Source: an uncultured Clostridia bacterium
Lineage (GTDB): Bacteria; Bacillota; Clostridia; Christensenellales; CAG-314
Direction: 5' to 3'
Assembly: GCA_947625185.1 (NCBI GenBank)
Contig: CANQNJ010000006.1
Location: 1 to 56,326, forward strand
DNA: 56,326 nt
In this document: positions 46,315 to 55,548 of the stretch, piece by piece
Numbering within the stretch: the stretch's first letter is position 1
Layout: the number at the start of each line of letters is the position of its first letter
Made by a program: the position numbers and the translations under genes
Notes under the pieces: generated by a model
Told to the model about the DNA's origin: nothing
Database searches by the model: none
Seen by the model: only the letters and a program-made list of their open reading frames with translations

Positions 46315-46694
46315 CGACTTCTGTATTTAAACGGAATTTGAGCAAGCGGATATGCGCGTATCGCGCATAGCAGCGAGTAAAGCGAGAATTTCACCTGCAA
46401 TCTCGGGCGTGTACCGAGATTGCAGCCCTTGCGGGGGATGGCGGGGCATGCGACTCCCCGCCGAAAGTACAATTAATGCAAGCCGAGGTGTCCTCGGCTA
46501 CAAGGGTACCCGCACAAGTTGAGAAACGAAACTTGTGCGGGAGAGGAACAACCAAGCGACATTGGCACCGTTTGTGCTTGCACAAGCGGTAACGTCAAGC
46601 GAGAGTTGTGACGAAGTAGTCCGACCACGTCTGCGCTTGCGCCCCGTCAGGGGTCGGTTGCGCAGTCAACCGTACAGACGGGCGTATGGTCGGA
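46315..46694 (-). repeat. Structured dispersed element, copy 2
   Basis: Matches copy 1 over 46395-46499 (100 of 105) and 46615-46694 (77 of 80). Between these blocks it has 115 bases with two further hairpins: CCCGCACAAGTT/AACTTGTGCGGG (46509-46520 with 46530-46541) and ACCGTTTGTG/CACAAGCGGT with a CTTG loop. Copy 2 starts 27 bases past the stop of the FAD oxidase gene and, like copy 1, lies between gene and terminator. Differences fall mostly outside or at compatible positions of the stems. Confidence 0.88.
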
Positions 46695-46721
46695 TTGCTA
46701 TATGGGGTGGAAAAAACGCAA

Positions 46722-48458
46722 TTACCACTTGGGACGAACGAACTTCTTGTCCTTTTCTTCGAGGTCCAGACCCAAAGTTCCGCCGGGGTTCATAAGATTG
46801 TCCGGGTCGAAATGTTTCTTTAACGCTTTGTATATTTCCATCTGGCGGCTGCCGATCTGCCCTTCCAACCAGGGCGCAAAGAACTTGCCTATGCCGTGAT
46901 GGTGACTTATCGCCGCGCCGCTCTGCTGAATATGATCGAGAATGCCGCTCCAATAATTTACAAATTCGTCCAACTCGGTCATACGCGCGATAAATATGAA
47001 GTACAGATTGGCGCCTTGCGGATAACAGTGGGACATATGCGTCATACATATCGTGTCGGGACGGCTGTGACAGTAATCGCGCACCGCCTTGTGAACTTCT
47101 TCCATCTGACTCCACCTGACGGAACATTCGAGGGTATCCGTCATTACGCCGAAGTCCTGCATTGTGTCTCTGAGATAGGGGTCGTTGAAACGTCCCTTCT
47201 CCCAAGCGGAAGTTACCGCGCCCGTGAGACTCATCGCCTTGTACTTCTTGCATATGCGCCGCACGTTACGCTTGACGTTTTTGCAAAAGCCTTTTTCGCC
47301 GTCGGTAAATCCGAGGAACAGGCAACGCTCGCCCGCCTTGTAACCGAAGGATCTGAGCATGCCGTTGAGCGGACTGTCGGAGACGCCGTACATACGCATC
47401 ATTATGTCCGTTTCTTCCGGATCGGACAGGCGAAAAACGCTCGGGCGTCCGCATTCGCATTGCATTATTTCGCGGGCGGCTTCCATTGCGGAATGCCAAT
47501 CCTTGAACATAAAGCTGAATTTGAGATGATTTGCGGGCATCCAACGGAAAATTTTCAGCGTGACGTAGGTAAGCACTCCGAAAGTTCCTTCGCTGCCCAT
47601 CATTATCTGATTGACGTCGGGACCCGTCGCCCGTGCGGGGAAAGCCTCCGTCCTGACTATGCCCGTGGGCGTGGCGTATTCCTGCGCGATGACGATATCT
47701 TCTATCTTGCCGTAATATGTGCTGTTCTGCCCCGCGCCGCGCGTGACCGTCCATCCGCCAACGGAACTGTACTCGAATGACTGCGGAAAATGTCCGCATG
47801 TGTAGGCGCGCTTGGCTCCGAACAATTTGACGGCGTTGCGCAATGTTTCTTCCAATTTGGGACCGCTCATGCCCGCCTCTACGGTGATGGTCTGGTCCGT
47901 CTCATTGAAATCGACCACCTTGTTGAAATGACGGCGCATATCCAACGTGATTCCGCCGCAAATGGGTTCTACTCCGCGCGTGACCGACGAACCGCCGCCG
48001 TAGACGTAAAGGGGCACTTTGTGCTTTACGCAGAAGGCGACGAGCTTCTCGACGTGATCCTTGTTCTCGGGGTACACCACCGCGTCGGGAACGTTGTCCG
48101 CTATATGTTGACGAAGTCGAAGCAGATCGAACATCGTCTTGCCGTATGCCACGGACAGACGATCGTAGTCCTCCACGGATACGTTGTCGTCGCCGACGAT
48201 GAGGCGAAGTTCGTCCAACAAATCGCGGGAAAGGGCGCTGGGCTTATCCAACTTGACCAATTCCAGACCGAGAGGCTCGACGTAATCCTTAAAGTTGTCG
48301 TCGGTAAGGTGAAAAGTCTCCTTCATCATCTTGTACAGCGTTTCTTTGGGAACTTTGTTGAACGACGGGTCGCCCCACTTGAATATGGAACGGTAGCTGC
48401 CGCTCGGCGGTACCTCACGGTACCACTTCGGCTCGAAGCCTTTGTACGGTTTACTCAT
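46722..48458 (-). CDS. Alkyl-DHAP synthase-like FAD-binding oxidase
   Basis: 578 residues of the vanillyl-alcohol-oxidase/AGPS family. FAD-binding segments are YVYGGGSSVTRG (151-162) and FEYSSVGGWTVTRGAGQNS. The C-terminal half keeps the features of alkyldihydroxyacetonephosphate synthase: SHHHGIGK with H519-H521, a Tyr in GANLYFIF, and NPGGTLGL. Known AGPS enzymes replace the acyl chain of acyl-DHAP by a fatty alcohol, giving ether lipid. Here it ends an operon whose first genes would make DHAP from glycerol 3-phosphate, which fits. Bacterial homologues also include other flavin oxidases, so ether-lipid synthesis is inference. It starts four bases past the kinase gene. Confidence 0.82.
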   Translation of the reverse strand: MSKPYKGFEPKWYREVPPSGSYRSIFKWGDPSFNKVPKETLYKMMKETFHLTDDNFKDYVEPLGLELVKLDKPSALSRDLLDELRLIVGDDNVSVEDYDRLSVAYGKTMFDLLRLRQHIADNVPDAVVYPENKDHVEKLVAFCVKHKVPLYVYGGGSSVTRGVEPICGGITLDMRRHFNKVVDFNETDQTITVEAGMSGPKLEETLRNAVKLFGAKRAYTCGHFPQSFEYSSVGGWTVTRGAGQNSTYYGKIEDIVIAQEYATPTGIVRTEAFPARATGPDVNQIMMGSEGTFGVLTYVTLKIFRWMPANHLKFSFMFKDWHSAMEAAREIMQCECGRPSVFRLSDPEETDIMMRMYGVSDSPLNGMLRSFGYKAGERCLFLGFTDGEKGFCKNVKRNVRRICKKYKAMSLTGAVTSAWEKGRFNDPYLRDTMQDFGVMTDTLECSVRWSQMEEVHKAVRDYCHSRPDTICMTHMSHCYPQGANLYFIFIARMTELDEFVNYWSGILDHIQQSGAAISHHHGIGKFFAPWLEGQIGSRQMEIYKALKKHFDPDNLMNPGGTLGLDLEEKDKKFVRPKW

Positions 48459-48462
48459 AATT

Positions 48463-49992
48463 TTACTCCTTTTCCAGATATTTGTAGAAACTTTGCAGCT
48501 TGGCGTACAGTTTCAAATAAATGTTGCGGTATATGTGGTCGTATGTAACTACGGCGGTAGGCTCGGGATTGAACACGTCGGTATAATGTACCATGTGGTC
48601 GATGGCTTCTCTCTCGTCGGCATACGTTCCGCAAGCGGTAAATGTGACTATCGCCGCGCCCAACGCGCTTGTTTCATAGGTCTGAACGCGCCGCACGGGT
48701 CTGTTGAATATATCCGCCGCTATCTGACATATCAGATCGCTCTGCGAACCGCCGCCGGATACGGAAATGTATTTTATTTTCTGTTTGCCGCGCTTTTCCA
48801 TACGTTCAAGACCCTCTCGCAAAGCGAAATCGATGCCTTCTATTATGGCGCGATAGACGTGGGCGCGCGTATGATAATCCGAGAAGCCGATGATGGAACC
48901 GCGCGCCTCGGGCGTGGTCAATCCCGCCTGCCAGAAAGGTTGCAGGATCAGTCCGTCGCTGCCCGGCGGGATAGCCTCTATTTCCTCGTTCATAACTTCC
49001 TCTACGGATTTGCCGAGGTCGGCGGCGCGCTTTTCGAGGTGACGCGCGAAATTCTGTTTGAACCAACTTATCATCCAATATCCGCGGAATATCTGCACCT
49101 CGGGGTTGTAATAATTCTTGAATACCGCGGGATATGCGGGCATAAAACGCTCCGGCTCGAAATACTTGTCGGTGGTAAATTGCACCGTACTCGTAGTACC
49201 GAAACTGACGGAGGCGACGTCTTTGCCGAGGCAGCCTACGCCCACCGTTTCACAGCCCTTGTCCGAGCCGGAAGCTATCACTTTCAGCCCGACGGGCAAA
49301 CCCGTCTGCATTGCGCATTGAGCGGTGACGGTACCTATCACGTCCCCGGGAGAACATACGGGGATCATATATTTGAGATCCAAACCGTACACGGGGAAGG
49401 TAAGATCGCTCTCTTTCAGATAACGCTTGCGCTTGAAATCGAAGGGAAAATGCCCTATGGTGGAGGCATAACTGTCCGTAAGATTGCCCGTAAGCAGATA
49501 GTTGAAGTACGCCGATATATGCACCACCTTGCGTACTTTCGCCCACAACTCCGGCTCGTGCTGCATTATCCAACTCGTCTTGACCTTGCTTCTTATCGCG
49601 TTGACTGTACGGGTCATCCCGACAAGTTTGAACAGAAATCTGTTCTTGGCGGGCAACGGTGCGGATGTATCGGCAACGCGCTGATCGCTCCACAGTATCA
49701 GATCCCGCAAAACTTTGTTGTCGTCGTCCAACAGCACGGCGGTATCGCGAAACGTATCCACGCTCATTGCGATAACGTCCTTCATCATATCGGAATGTTC
49801 GCTTGTAAACTTGCGCGTTATGCTGCACAGCACATTCCAATACATTTCCGCGGTCTGCTCCATATAGCCGTTTTCCTTGGCGATGTACGGTTCGTACTTG
49901 ACTTGTTCTTTTACGAGCAGATTGCCCTTCTCGTCGAATATTATGCCGCGCATGCTCTGCGTGCCGACGTCTATTATCAGAACTTTACTCAT
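48463..49992 (-). CDS. FGGY-family carbohydrate kinase (glycerol/xylulose kinase-like)
   Basis: 509 residues with the actin-like ATPase layout: DVGTQSMRGIIFDEKG at the N-terminus, MSVDTFRDTAVLLD, a central SFGTTSTVQF phosphate loop, and SGGGSQSDLICQIAADIF with the FGGY C-terminal signature region. Length is typical. Members phosphorylate glycerol, xylulose, ribulose or similar; neighbours favour glycerol or a related triose, but the sequence is not close enough to call GlpK. Its start overlaps the DUF1667 gene by eight bases. Confidence 0.88.
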   Translation of the reverse strand: MSKVLIIDVGTQSMRGIIFDEKGNLLVKEQVKYEPYIAKENGYMEQTAEMYWNVLCSITRKFTSEHSDMMKDVIAMSVDTFRDTAVLLDDDNKVLRDLILWSDQRVADTSAPLPAKNRFLFKLVGMTRTVNAIRSKVKTSWIMQHEPELWAKVRKVVHISAYFNYLLTGNLTDSYASTIGHFPFDFKRKRYLKESDLTFPVYGLDLKYMIPVCSPGDVIGTVTAQCAMQTGLPVGLKVIASGSDKGCETVGVGCLGKDVASVSFGTTSTVQFTTDKYFEPERFMPAYPAVFKNYYNPEVQIFRGYWMISWFKQNFARHLEKRAADLGKSVEEVMNEEIEAIPPGSDGLILQPFWQAGLTTPEARGSIIGFSDYHTRAHVYRAIIEGIDFALREGLERMEKRGKQKIKYISVSGGGSQSDLICQIAADIFNRPVRRVQTYETSALGAAIVTFTACGTYADEREAIDHMVHYTDVFNPEPTAVVTYDHIYRNIYLKLYAKLQSFYKYLEKE

Positions 49993-50344
49993 CTATGACC
50001 TCCATATTTGTAGTTGTGATCAGGTTTACGCCCGTTCCGAACAGATCTTCCGCAAGGACCGTTCCTATGGGCAAAGGCTTGTCGACTGTTATATTGCCGC
50101 ACAGGTCCATCAGCGCAAATATCTTGCTCTTGGGAATCTCGCCGTCCGTCTTGACGGAAACGACGGGATATCCCGATACGGTCGTCCTGACGGACGTGGT
50201 CACGCTGCGCGCGGGATCGGTAAGTTCGCTTGCGGCAAACGCCTCTCCGCGCTTGCATTTGTTGCCGACGACAACGATACCTTTATCGCTGCGTTCCGCC
50301 GTCATTCTGCAACCGTTGGGACATACTATACATACCAACTCCAT
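49985..50344 (-). CDS. DUF1667 protein (small Cys-containing partner of GlpA-type dehydrogenase)
   Basis: 119 residues beginning MELVCIVCPNGCRM. Four cysteines (5, 8, 12, 30) form a compact putative metal or Fe-S site. DUF1667 proteins are regularly encoded next to GlpA/GlpB-like flavoproteins, and are thought to be part of an anaerobic glycerol-3-phosphate dehydrogenase complex. That is exactly the neighbourhood here. Overlap with the kinase (8 bases) and a two-base gap to the oxidoreductase show one operon. Confidence 0.88.
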   Translation of the reverse strand: MELVCIVCPNGCRMTAERSDKGIVVVGNKCKRGEAFAASELTDPARSVTTSVRTTVSGYPVVSVKTDGEIPKSKIFALMDLCGNITVDKPLPIGTVLAEDLFGTGVNLITTTNMEVIDE

Positions 50345-50346
50345 AC

Positions 50347-51582
50347 TTATTTGTCCTCCAAACGTATTGTAAAATCATCCAATGTGTGCGCCTTGTCGAA
50401 GTTGACCGCAATGCGTTCCATCTCGGGCGGCAACAACTTGGAGTACACTTTGGTAAATACCGTCTCGTCGCCGGCAGTTACGGTAAGCCGTTGATCGGCA
50501 AGCTCGCAACTTACGCGGAAATACATCACCACGTTGTCTATCGGCGCGTTCACGTCCAACCTCTGCGGTACTACATAGAGCAATTTGCCCTGCGGGGTTA
50601 TCGGTTTGAGTTTGCGTTTGCCGCCGTGCGATGCCGCAGCGCCCGCGATTTCTCCGCTTTCCGACACATAATCCACCAGATCGTTGACGTGCAAAGCGTT
50701 GCCGCAAGCGTAAATGCCCTCCGTCATCGTCTGACAGTTCTGATCCACTATCGCGCCCTTCGTTGCGGGGTCCAACTCCACGCCGAGATCCCGAGCAAGT
50801 TCGTTCTCGGGGATAAGCCCCACCGCAAGAACGAGACAATCGCATTCCACTATGCGCTGCGTACCCGCAATGGGACGCATACGCTCGTCCACATCGGATA
50901 TCTCCACCGCTTCGAGACGCGTCGAACCGAACACGCGAGTCACCGTTGCGGAGAGGTGCAGAGGTATATCGAAATCTTTAAGACATTGATGAATATTCCT
51001 CGTCAAGCCGCCCGGCGTCGGCTTCGCCTCGTATACGCCCTCGACCTTGGCGCCTTCGAGAGTAAGTCGGCGCGCCATTATAAGTCCTATATCTCCGCTG
51101 CCGAGGATAACGACCTTTTTGCCGGGCATCGCGCCCAATATGTTGACCAGATTCTGTGCGGCGCCTGCGGTGTATATACCCGCGCATCTGTCGCCGTGTA
51201 TGCCTATCGCGTTGCGCGTACGCTCCCTGCAACCCGTGGCAAGCACAATCTTGCCGCAATGCACGGTGTTGACGCCCTGCGCGGACACATAAGTAATGTC
51301 ATAGCCTTCGTCACGCTTTACCGTACGAGTAACGAAGCTAAGCAGGCTTACTTGTACATTTGTGCGCCGCAACTCTTGTATAAATCTGTCGGCATATTCC
51401 GGACCGGAAAGTTTCTGTCCGAAGCGCACCACTCCGAATCCGTCGTGAATACACTGTTTGAGTATGCCTCCGAGCCGCGCTTCGCGTTCGATAAGCAGTA
51501 CGCTTGCGCCCTCGTTGTTTGCCTTGATCGCGGCGGCAAGTCCCGCGGGTCCGCCGCCAATAACAGCAACGTCGTATTTCAT
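50347..51582 (-). CDS. NAD(P)/FAD-dependent oxidoreductase
   Basis: 411 residues. The N-terminal FAD Rossmann motif VAVIGGGPAGLAAA is followed by ATGCRERTRNAIG and a second dinucleotide fold KKVVILGSGDIGLIMARR near 160, as in NAD(P)-linked disulfide-type flavoproteins. A late GIYACGNALHVNDLVDYV closes the FAD site. It probably passes electrons between the GlpA-like subunit and NAD(H) or another carrier. The start at 51582 is chosen by GAGGTG and its ATGA overlap with the upstream stop; the frame continues upstream but is non-coding in character. Confidence 0.9.
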   Translation of the reverse strand: MKYDVAVIGGGPAGLAAAIKANNEGASVLLIEREARLGGILKQCIHDGFGVVRFGQKLSGPEYADRFIQELRRTNVQVSLLSFVTRTVKRDEGYDITYVSAQGVNTVHCGKIVLATGCRERTRNAIGIHGDRCAGIYTAGAAQNLVNILGAMPGKKVVILGSGDIGLIMARRLTLEGAKVEGVYEAKPTPGGLTRNIHQCLKDFDIPLHLSATVTRVFGSTRLEAVEISDVDERMRPIAGTQRIVECDCLVLAVGLIPENELARDLGVELDPATKGAIVDQNCQTMTEGIYACGNALHVNDLVDYVSESGEIAGAAASHGGKRKLKPITPQGKLLYVVPQRLDVNAPIDNVVMYFRVSCELADQRLTVTAGDETVFTKVYSKLLPPEMERIAVNFDKAHTLDDFTIRLEDK

Positions 51583-53303
51583 TGTCGCACCTCTTTGATT
51601 CTGCCTATGACGATATTGCTTCCGCCGTCGTCCTTGGTAACTTCCGTAATATCCACACCCTTTTCGCGGGCGATGACGTCCGCGACTATCGGCATACAAA
51701 AACCGCCCTGACAGCGCCCCATTCCCGCGCGAACGCGGCGCTTGACGCCGTCCACTGTGGCGACGCCGAGAGGATTGTTGACGGCGCGCTTGATCTCTCC
51801 GAGACTGATCTGCTCGCAACGGCACACGATCTTGCCGAAGTCGGGGTCCTGCTTGATGAGTTTATCGCGAGACTCGTCGTCCAATTCTCTCGTCCTTACG
51901 GGACGGGGTCGAATGGGGTCGAAATTCTCGTTGGGCAGAACGGCAATTCCGACGGAAACAAGATAATCCGCAACTATACCCGCAACGTCTTTTGCAAAGG
52001 CGGGCGCCGCGGTGATGCCCGGCGATTGTATGCCCGCGACGTGAACGAGGTTGCTTACCTTGGCGCTACGCTCGATGATGAAGTCCTCCTCGTACGTCGG
52101 AGCGCGCACTCCCGAAAAGTACGCGATAACGTCGCCGCGCCTCAACGTGGGACACACCTGCGAGTGTTTGCCGAATACGTTGTCGAAACTTTGACTGTTG
52201 GTGGAGGTATCCTCTCTGTCGGGGATCTCCACGGCGTCGGGACCGAGCAAATAATTGCCGTCCGCGGTGCGTATGACGCCGCCGCCCTTGGTGGAGCCGC
52301 TGCCGAACTTGGATACGGATTTGAGCGTGGGACCCATACTTATCGTCTGAACGGGCGTTCCTTCCGCCTTGGGGTCCAACATCAGGTCCGTACCTCTGCG
52401 CGGATGAATGGAGAAATATCTGTCTCCCGCCATCTCCGCCACTTTATCCGCAAATACGCCCGCGCAGTTGACGACGCAACGCGCGGAAACAGTTCCTCTG
52501 TTTGTCTTGACGAGCGTCACCTTGCCGTCCGCCGTTTCCATACCCACCACCGCGGTATCAAGGGACACCGTCGCGCCGTTTTGCACGGCGTTTTCGGCGT
52601 AGGCTATCGTCAGCTGATAGGGCGACACATAACCCGTAGACGGCGCATACAGAGCGCCCACGGCAAAATCTTTGACGCGGGGCTCCGCCTCGGCAATCTC
52701 CTTTTTGCCGATTATCCTCACGCCGGGGATACCGTGCTTAGTCGCGCGCTTGACGGTACCCTTGGCGAGAAAACGGATCAATTTGCTGTCGAAAATGACG
52801 TATTGCCCCGAACGGCGGAAATCCACGCCCAACTCGCGGCATACGTCGCCGTATATCGCGTTGCCCGCCACGCCGTACTTCAATTTGAGACAGGGACGTT
52901 TGAGGTCTATGCCCGCGTGTACCATTCCGTTATTTGCCCCGCTTGCGCCGCGCGCCACGTCGCTGTGTTTCTCAACAAGCAGTATCCGCAGCTTGTAGCG
53001 GGTAAGTTCTCTCGCCACTGCGCAGCCGCTGATGCCGCCGCCGATGATAACCACGTCCCAATCGCCGCCGTCCAGAGCGTCGTCTTGCAGTTGCGGCAGA
53101 CGTTCGGGTTTGCATAAGTATCCTTTGAGCGCAATGTCGTTGACGACGTGCTTGCCCTCCGTTACGAACATCTTGCCTATCGCGACGATATCCGCCCAAT
53201 TGTCGCATTCTCCGGAAAGAAACACGCTGCGCTCGTCCTCGCGCACGGCGACGTCCGTGCCGAATTGTTTTTTTACCCGTTTGACGATTTTATCAAAATT
53301 CAT
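51579..53303 (-). CDS. GlpA-like FAD glycerol-3-phosphate dehydrogenase with BON-like N-terminus and [2Fe-2S] tail
   Basis: 574 residues. Residues 1-60 have the rhythm of a BON domain (VFLSGECDNWADIVAIGKMF, then HVVNDIAL), which is not normal for GlpA. A DAO-type FAD fold begins VVIIGGGISGCAVA near 84-97. The C-terminus carries a BFD-like Fe-S domain with CRCEQIS and GRCQGGFC, four Cys in the right pattern. Classic GlpA oxidises glycerol 3-phosphate to DHAP under anaerobic conditions. It is the first gene of a five-gene operon with its own promoter, ahead of the second flavoprotein, DUF1667, kinase and AGPS-like genes. The substrate could be a related polyol phosphate. Confidence 0.88.
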   Translation of the reverse strand: MNFDKIVKRVKKQFGTDVAVREDERSVFLSGECDNWADIVAIGKMFVTEGKHVVNDIALKGYLCKPERLPQLQDDALDGGDWDVVIIGGGISGCAVARELTRYKLRILLVEKHSDVARGASGANNGMVHAGIDLKRPCLKLKYGVAGNAIYGDVCRELGVDFRRSGQYVIFDSKLIRFLAKGTVKRATKHGIPGVRIIGKKEIAEAEPRVKDFAVGALYAPSTGYVSPYQLTIAYAENAVQNGATVSLDTAVVGMETADGKVTLVKTNRGTVSARCVVNCAGVFADKVAEMAGDRYFSIHPRRGTDLMLDPKAEGTPVQTISMGPTLKSVSKFGSGSTKGGGVIRTADGNYLLGPDAVEIPDREDTSTNSQSFDNVFGKHSQVCPTLRRGDVIAYFSGVRAPTYEEDFIIERSAKVSNLVHVAGIQSPGITAAPAFAKDVAGIVADYLVSVGIAVLPNENFDPIRPRPVRTRELDDESRDKLIKQDPDFGKIVCRCEQISLGEIKRAVNNPLGVATVDGVKRRVRAGMGRCQGGFCMPIVADVIAREKGVDITEVTKDDGGSNIVIGRIKEVRQ

Positions 53304-53367
53304 TTCTCCCCTCGTCCGATAATATTATTTCGACATTTTTGTCGTAGAAAGTAGTTTTTTCAACACC

Positions 53368-53396
53368 ATTGTATCAAATAATAAAGTAAATATCAA
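53368..53396 (-). promoter_or_regulatory. Promoter of the GlpA-like operon
   Basis: Minus strand TTGATA, 17-base spacer, TACAAT; leader about 60 bases with GGGGAG before the ATG. Confidence 0.75.
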
Positions 53397-53443
53397 TACC
53401 GATATTTTTCTTTTTTATATTATGACAGCGAATATGCCGACAT

Positions 53444-53472
53444 AACGAAAGCTCCGACCGAAGTCGGAGCCT
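53444..53472 (-). terminator. Terminator of the split InlB lipoprotein gene
   Basis: GCTCCGAC, loop TTCG, GTCGGAGC, then UUUCGUU on the minus strand. The U-run is short, so termination may be partial. Confidence 0.65.
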
Positions 53473-53487
53473 CCGCAGAGAAGAAAT

Positions 53488-55482
53488 TTATTTCGCGACC
53501 CTGCACCCGAGTTGCATTGAATGGAACGTAACTTCCATTGTGTTATCCGTATCCGCGTAAGACGTTCCGGGATCCAGGAATATCTGCAAATATTGATTGC
53601 TTTGCAAATCGATTCCTTCAAGCGATACGGTAAATTCCTGCTCGGTGCCGTCAAAGGTATAGTCCCTTTCGATGAACTTCCCTCCGCCGACGGAATATTT
53701 GAATTTGATTTTTTTGCCGTTCACTCCCGTCACGGAAACTTTGAGTTCAAACGGGTCGGAAACTTCCAACGCTCTGAGATCTATACGCATTACGTTCCAT
53801 TTTCCTTTGGGGGCTTGCGCCGTTACTTTCAGATCTTGTCCGGATTTTTCAAAAGAGTACGCGCCCGCCACGTTGTTTTCCCAGGCGCCGTTCAGCAAAT
53901 CGATGTAGGTGGTTTCGTATTCTCCGCTTTCTTCCGCTTGCTTGAAGAATATCTCGCACTTGAAGAATTGTACGGACAGGTCTTCCGTCACGGCGGCGCC
54001 GCTGTCGAAGAATATGATAAGCACGTTGTCGGTGGTGCTGACAAACCCGTCAAAATCAATAGAGAACTCCTGTTCGTTGCCCGTAAACTCTTGCTCGTAT
54101 TCCTTGGTGTTGTTGAGTTTGATAAGCATGTTGTGTCCGACGGGACCCTTGAACGTCATATTGATACGGTAAGCGTTCTTCAACAATGCCTCTTCGGGCA
54201 ATTCGGAGACAAGATATTTGACAAATTGCCAACCTGTTTTAAGATTGTTTGCCGTAATAGTCATCACACCGCTCTCATCATCCATATCCACCGAGTAGGG
54301 CGCGTTTGTATCGTTTGCCGCCCATTTACCGAGAGTGTCCACTCGTATGGATTTTTCCAGAGGCGCATACAGTTCCAATGAGGAAACGACTATCTCCTGC
54401 GTGGCAAGTTGACCTTCGCCGCGTATCGGTTGAAGTCGGATCTCGCCGGAGGTTATTTGTTTGTCGAGGAATATCCACAGATCCTGCTCCGTACCGGTAA
54501 GCGACACGGTCTTTGCCTTGCCGTTATAGATGAACGCCAGACTGTCGCCCGAAGCGCCGTTTACCCTGATGTGCAGGGCATTGGCAAAGCTGTCGGCAAG
54601 AGTCAGCGTCGCAGACGCGTACAGATCGGCGGATTCGGTCGTGTTGAGTTTGAGTTTGAGATTATTGCCATCCTTGGTAACGGAAATATTTGCTCCGCTT
54701 GCAGTCCAATCCAAACCGAGCAGATCCTGTTTTGTTTGCTTGTCGGAAAGCTGTTCGAGCGTGAGCCAATGAGCATACAAAGTAATGTCGGACGCGGGCA
54801 TAACCAGATCGTGAGGTTGTTCCGCCTCGTTGCTCTCGAACCAGCCGAGGAATCTCCATCCCTCAACGCTCAACTCGGGTACGGGAATATTGTCGCCTTC
54901 CTTAACCTGTACGGGATCGACGGTCTGACCGCAGTTGGTAACGAAACTAACCGTATGCGACGTATTCACCTGCCACTTGGCATACAGCACCGTGGGACCT
55001 GCGGGCATTTTCGATGAGGTAAACGGATGTTCGCATTCTTTGTCGGTGTACCAACCGTCAAATGTAAAGCCGGGCTTGGTGACGTCGTCGGGCAGGTCGA
55101 TGTCGCTGTCCTTGGCGGCAAGCAACGGAAGCACCTGACTGCCACCCATGCTGTCGAACAAAATAACCTGCATTTCCTCTTCGCCGTCTTCGACGAGTCG
55201 ACAAAATTCCAAAGCGGATACGGTAACGGACGCGCCCGCTTCGTTGCTCGCTTCGTTGCCGTCCACGAATATCAGAATGCGCTGTCCCTCTTCGGTGGCG
55301 ATATTGGCTGCGGGTACGTTCCAAAGCAATTCCTGAACTTCGCCGTCAAATACCAACGTCTGCTCTATTGCCGGCACATTGCCGCCTTCGAGTTTGACGG
55401 TCATAGTATGATCCTTTGTCCCCCGATAACGCACATGCAGCAGGCTGTAACCGTTGACGGGTACGCTTATCGGAGAATACAC
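53488..55482 (-). CDS. Distal part of a TAG-interrupted InlB/beta-sandwich lipoprotein
   Basis: 664 codons, in the same frame as the ORF at 55549-56106 with only the TAG at 55549-55551 between them; the 22 codons between TAG and the GTG at 55482 are also open and sensible. It has no signal peptide of its own. It holds two InlB repeats (FDGWYTDKE, FLGWFESNE; about residues 110-235) and four jelly-roll-like modules of about 130 residues with patterns such as EQDLWIFLDKQ, EQEFSIDFDGF and EQEFTVSLEGI, like carbohydrate-binding modules. GGAG lies before the GTG, so internal restart is conceivable but would give a cytoplasmic fragment. Confidence 0.75.
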   Translation of the reverse strand: MYSPISVPVNGYSLLHVRYRGTKDHTMTVKLEGGNVPAIEQTLVFDGEVQELLWNVPAANIATEEGQRILIFVDGNEASNEAGASVTVSALEFCRLVEDGEEEMQVILFDSMGGSQVLPLLAAKDSDIDLPDDVTKPGFTFDGWYTDKECEHPFTSSKMPAGPTVLYAKWQVNTSHTVSFVTNCGQTVDPVQVKEGDNIPVPELSVEGWRFLGWFESNEAEQPHDLVMPASDITLYAHWLTLEQLSDKQTKQDLLGLDWTASGANISVTKDGNNLKLKLNTTESADLYASATLTLADSFANALHIRVNGASGDSLAFIYNGKAKTVSLTGTEQDLWIFLDKQITSGEIRLQPIRGEGQLATQEIVVSSLELYAPLEKSIRVDTLGKWAANDTNAPYSVDMDDESGVMTITANNLKTGWQFVKYLVSELPEEALLKNAYRINMTFKGPVGHNMLIKLNNTKEYEQEFTGNEQEFSIDFDGFVSTTDNVLIIFFDSGAAVTEDLSVQFFKCEIFFKQAEESGEYETTYIDLLNGAWENNVAGAYSFEKSGQDLKVTAQAPKGKWNVMRIDLRALEVSDPFELKVSVTGVNGKKIKFKYSVGGGKFIERDYTFDGTEQEFTVSLEGIDLQSNQYLQIFLDPGTSYADTDNTMEVTFHSMQLGCRVAK

Positions 55483-55548
55483 ATAACTCCAAGCTGTCTT
55501 TGTATCGGTGGGAGTGATCCTGACGCCGCCGTCGACGGATTCCGTTGT

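Noticed and set aside
46029..46472. Minus-strand ORF of 147 codons across element copy 2
   Set aside because: It spans a terminator hairpin and the structured repeat, and copy 1 does not preserve the frame.
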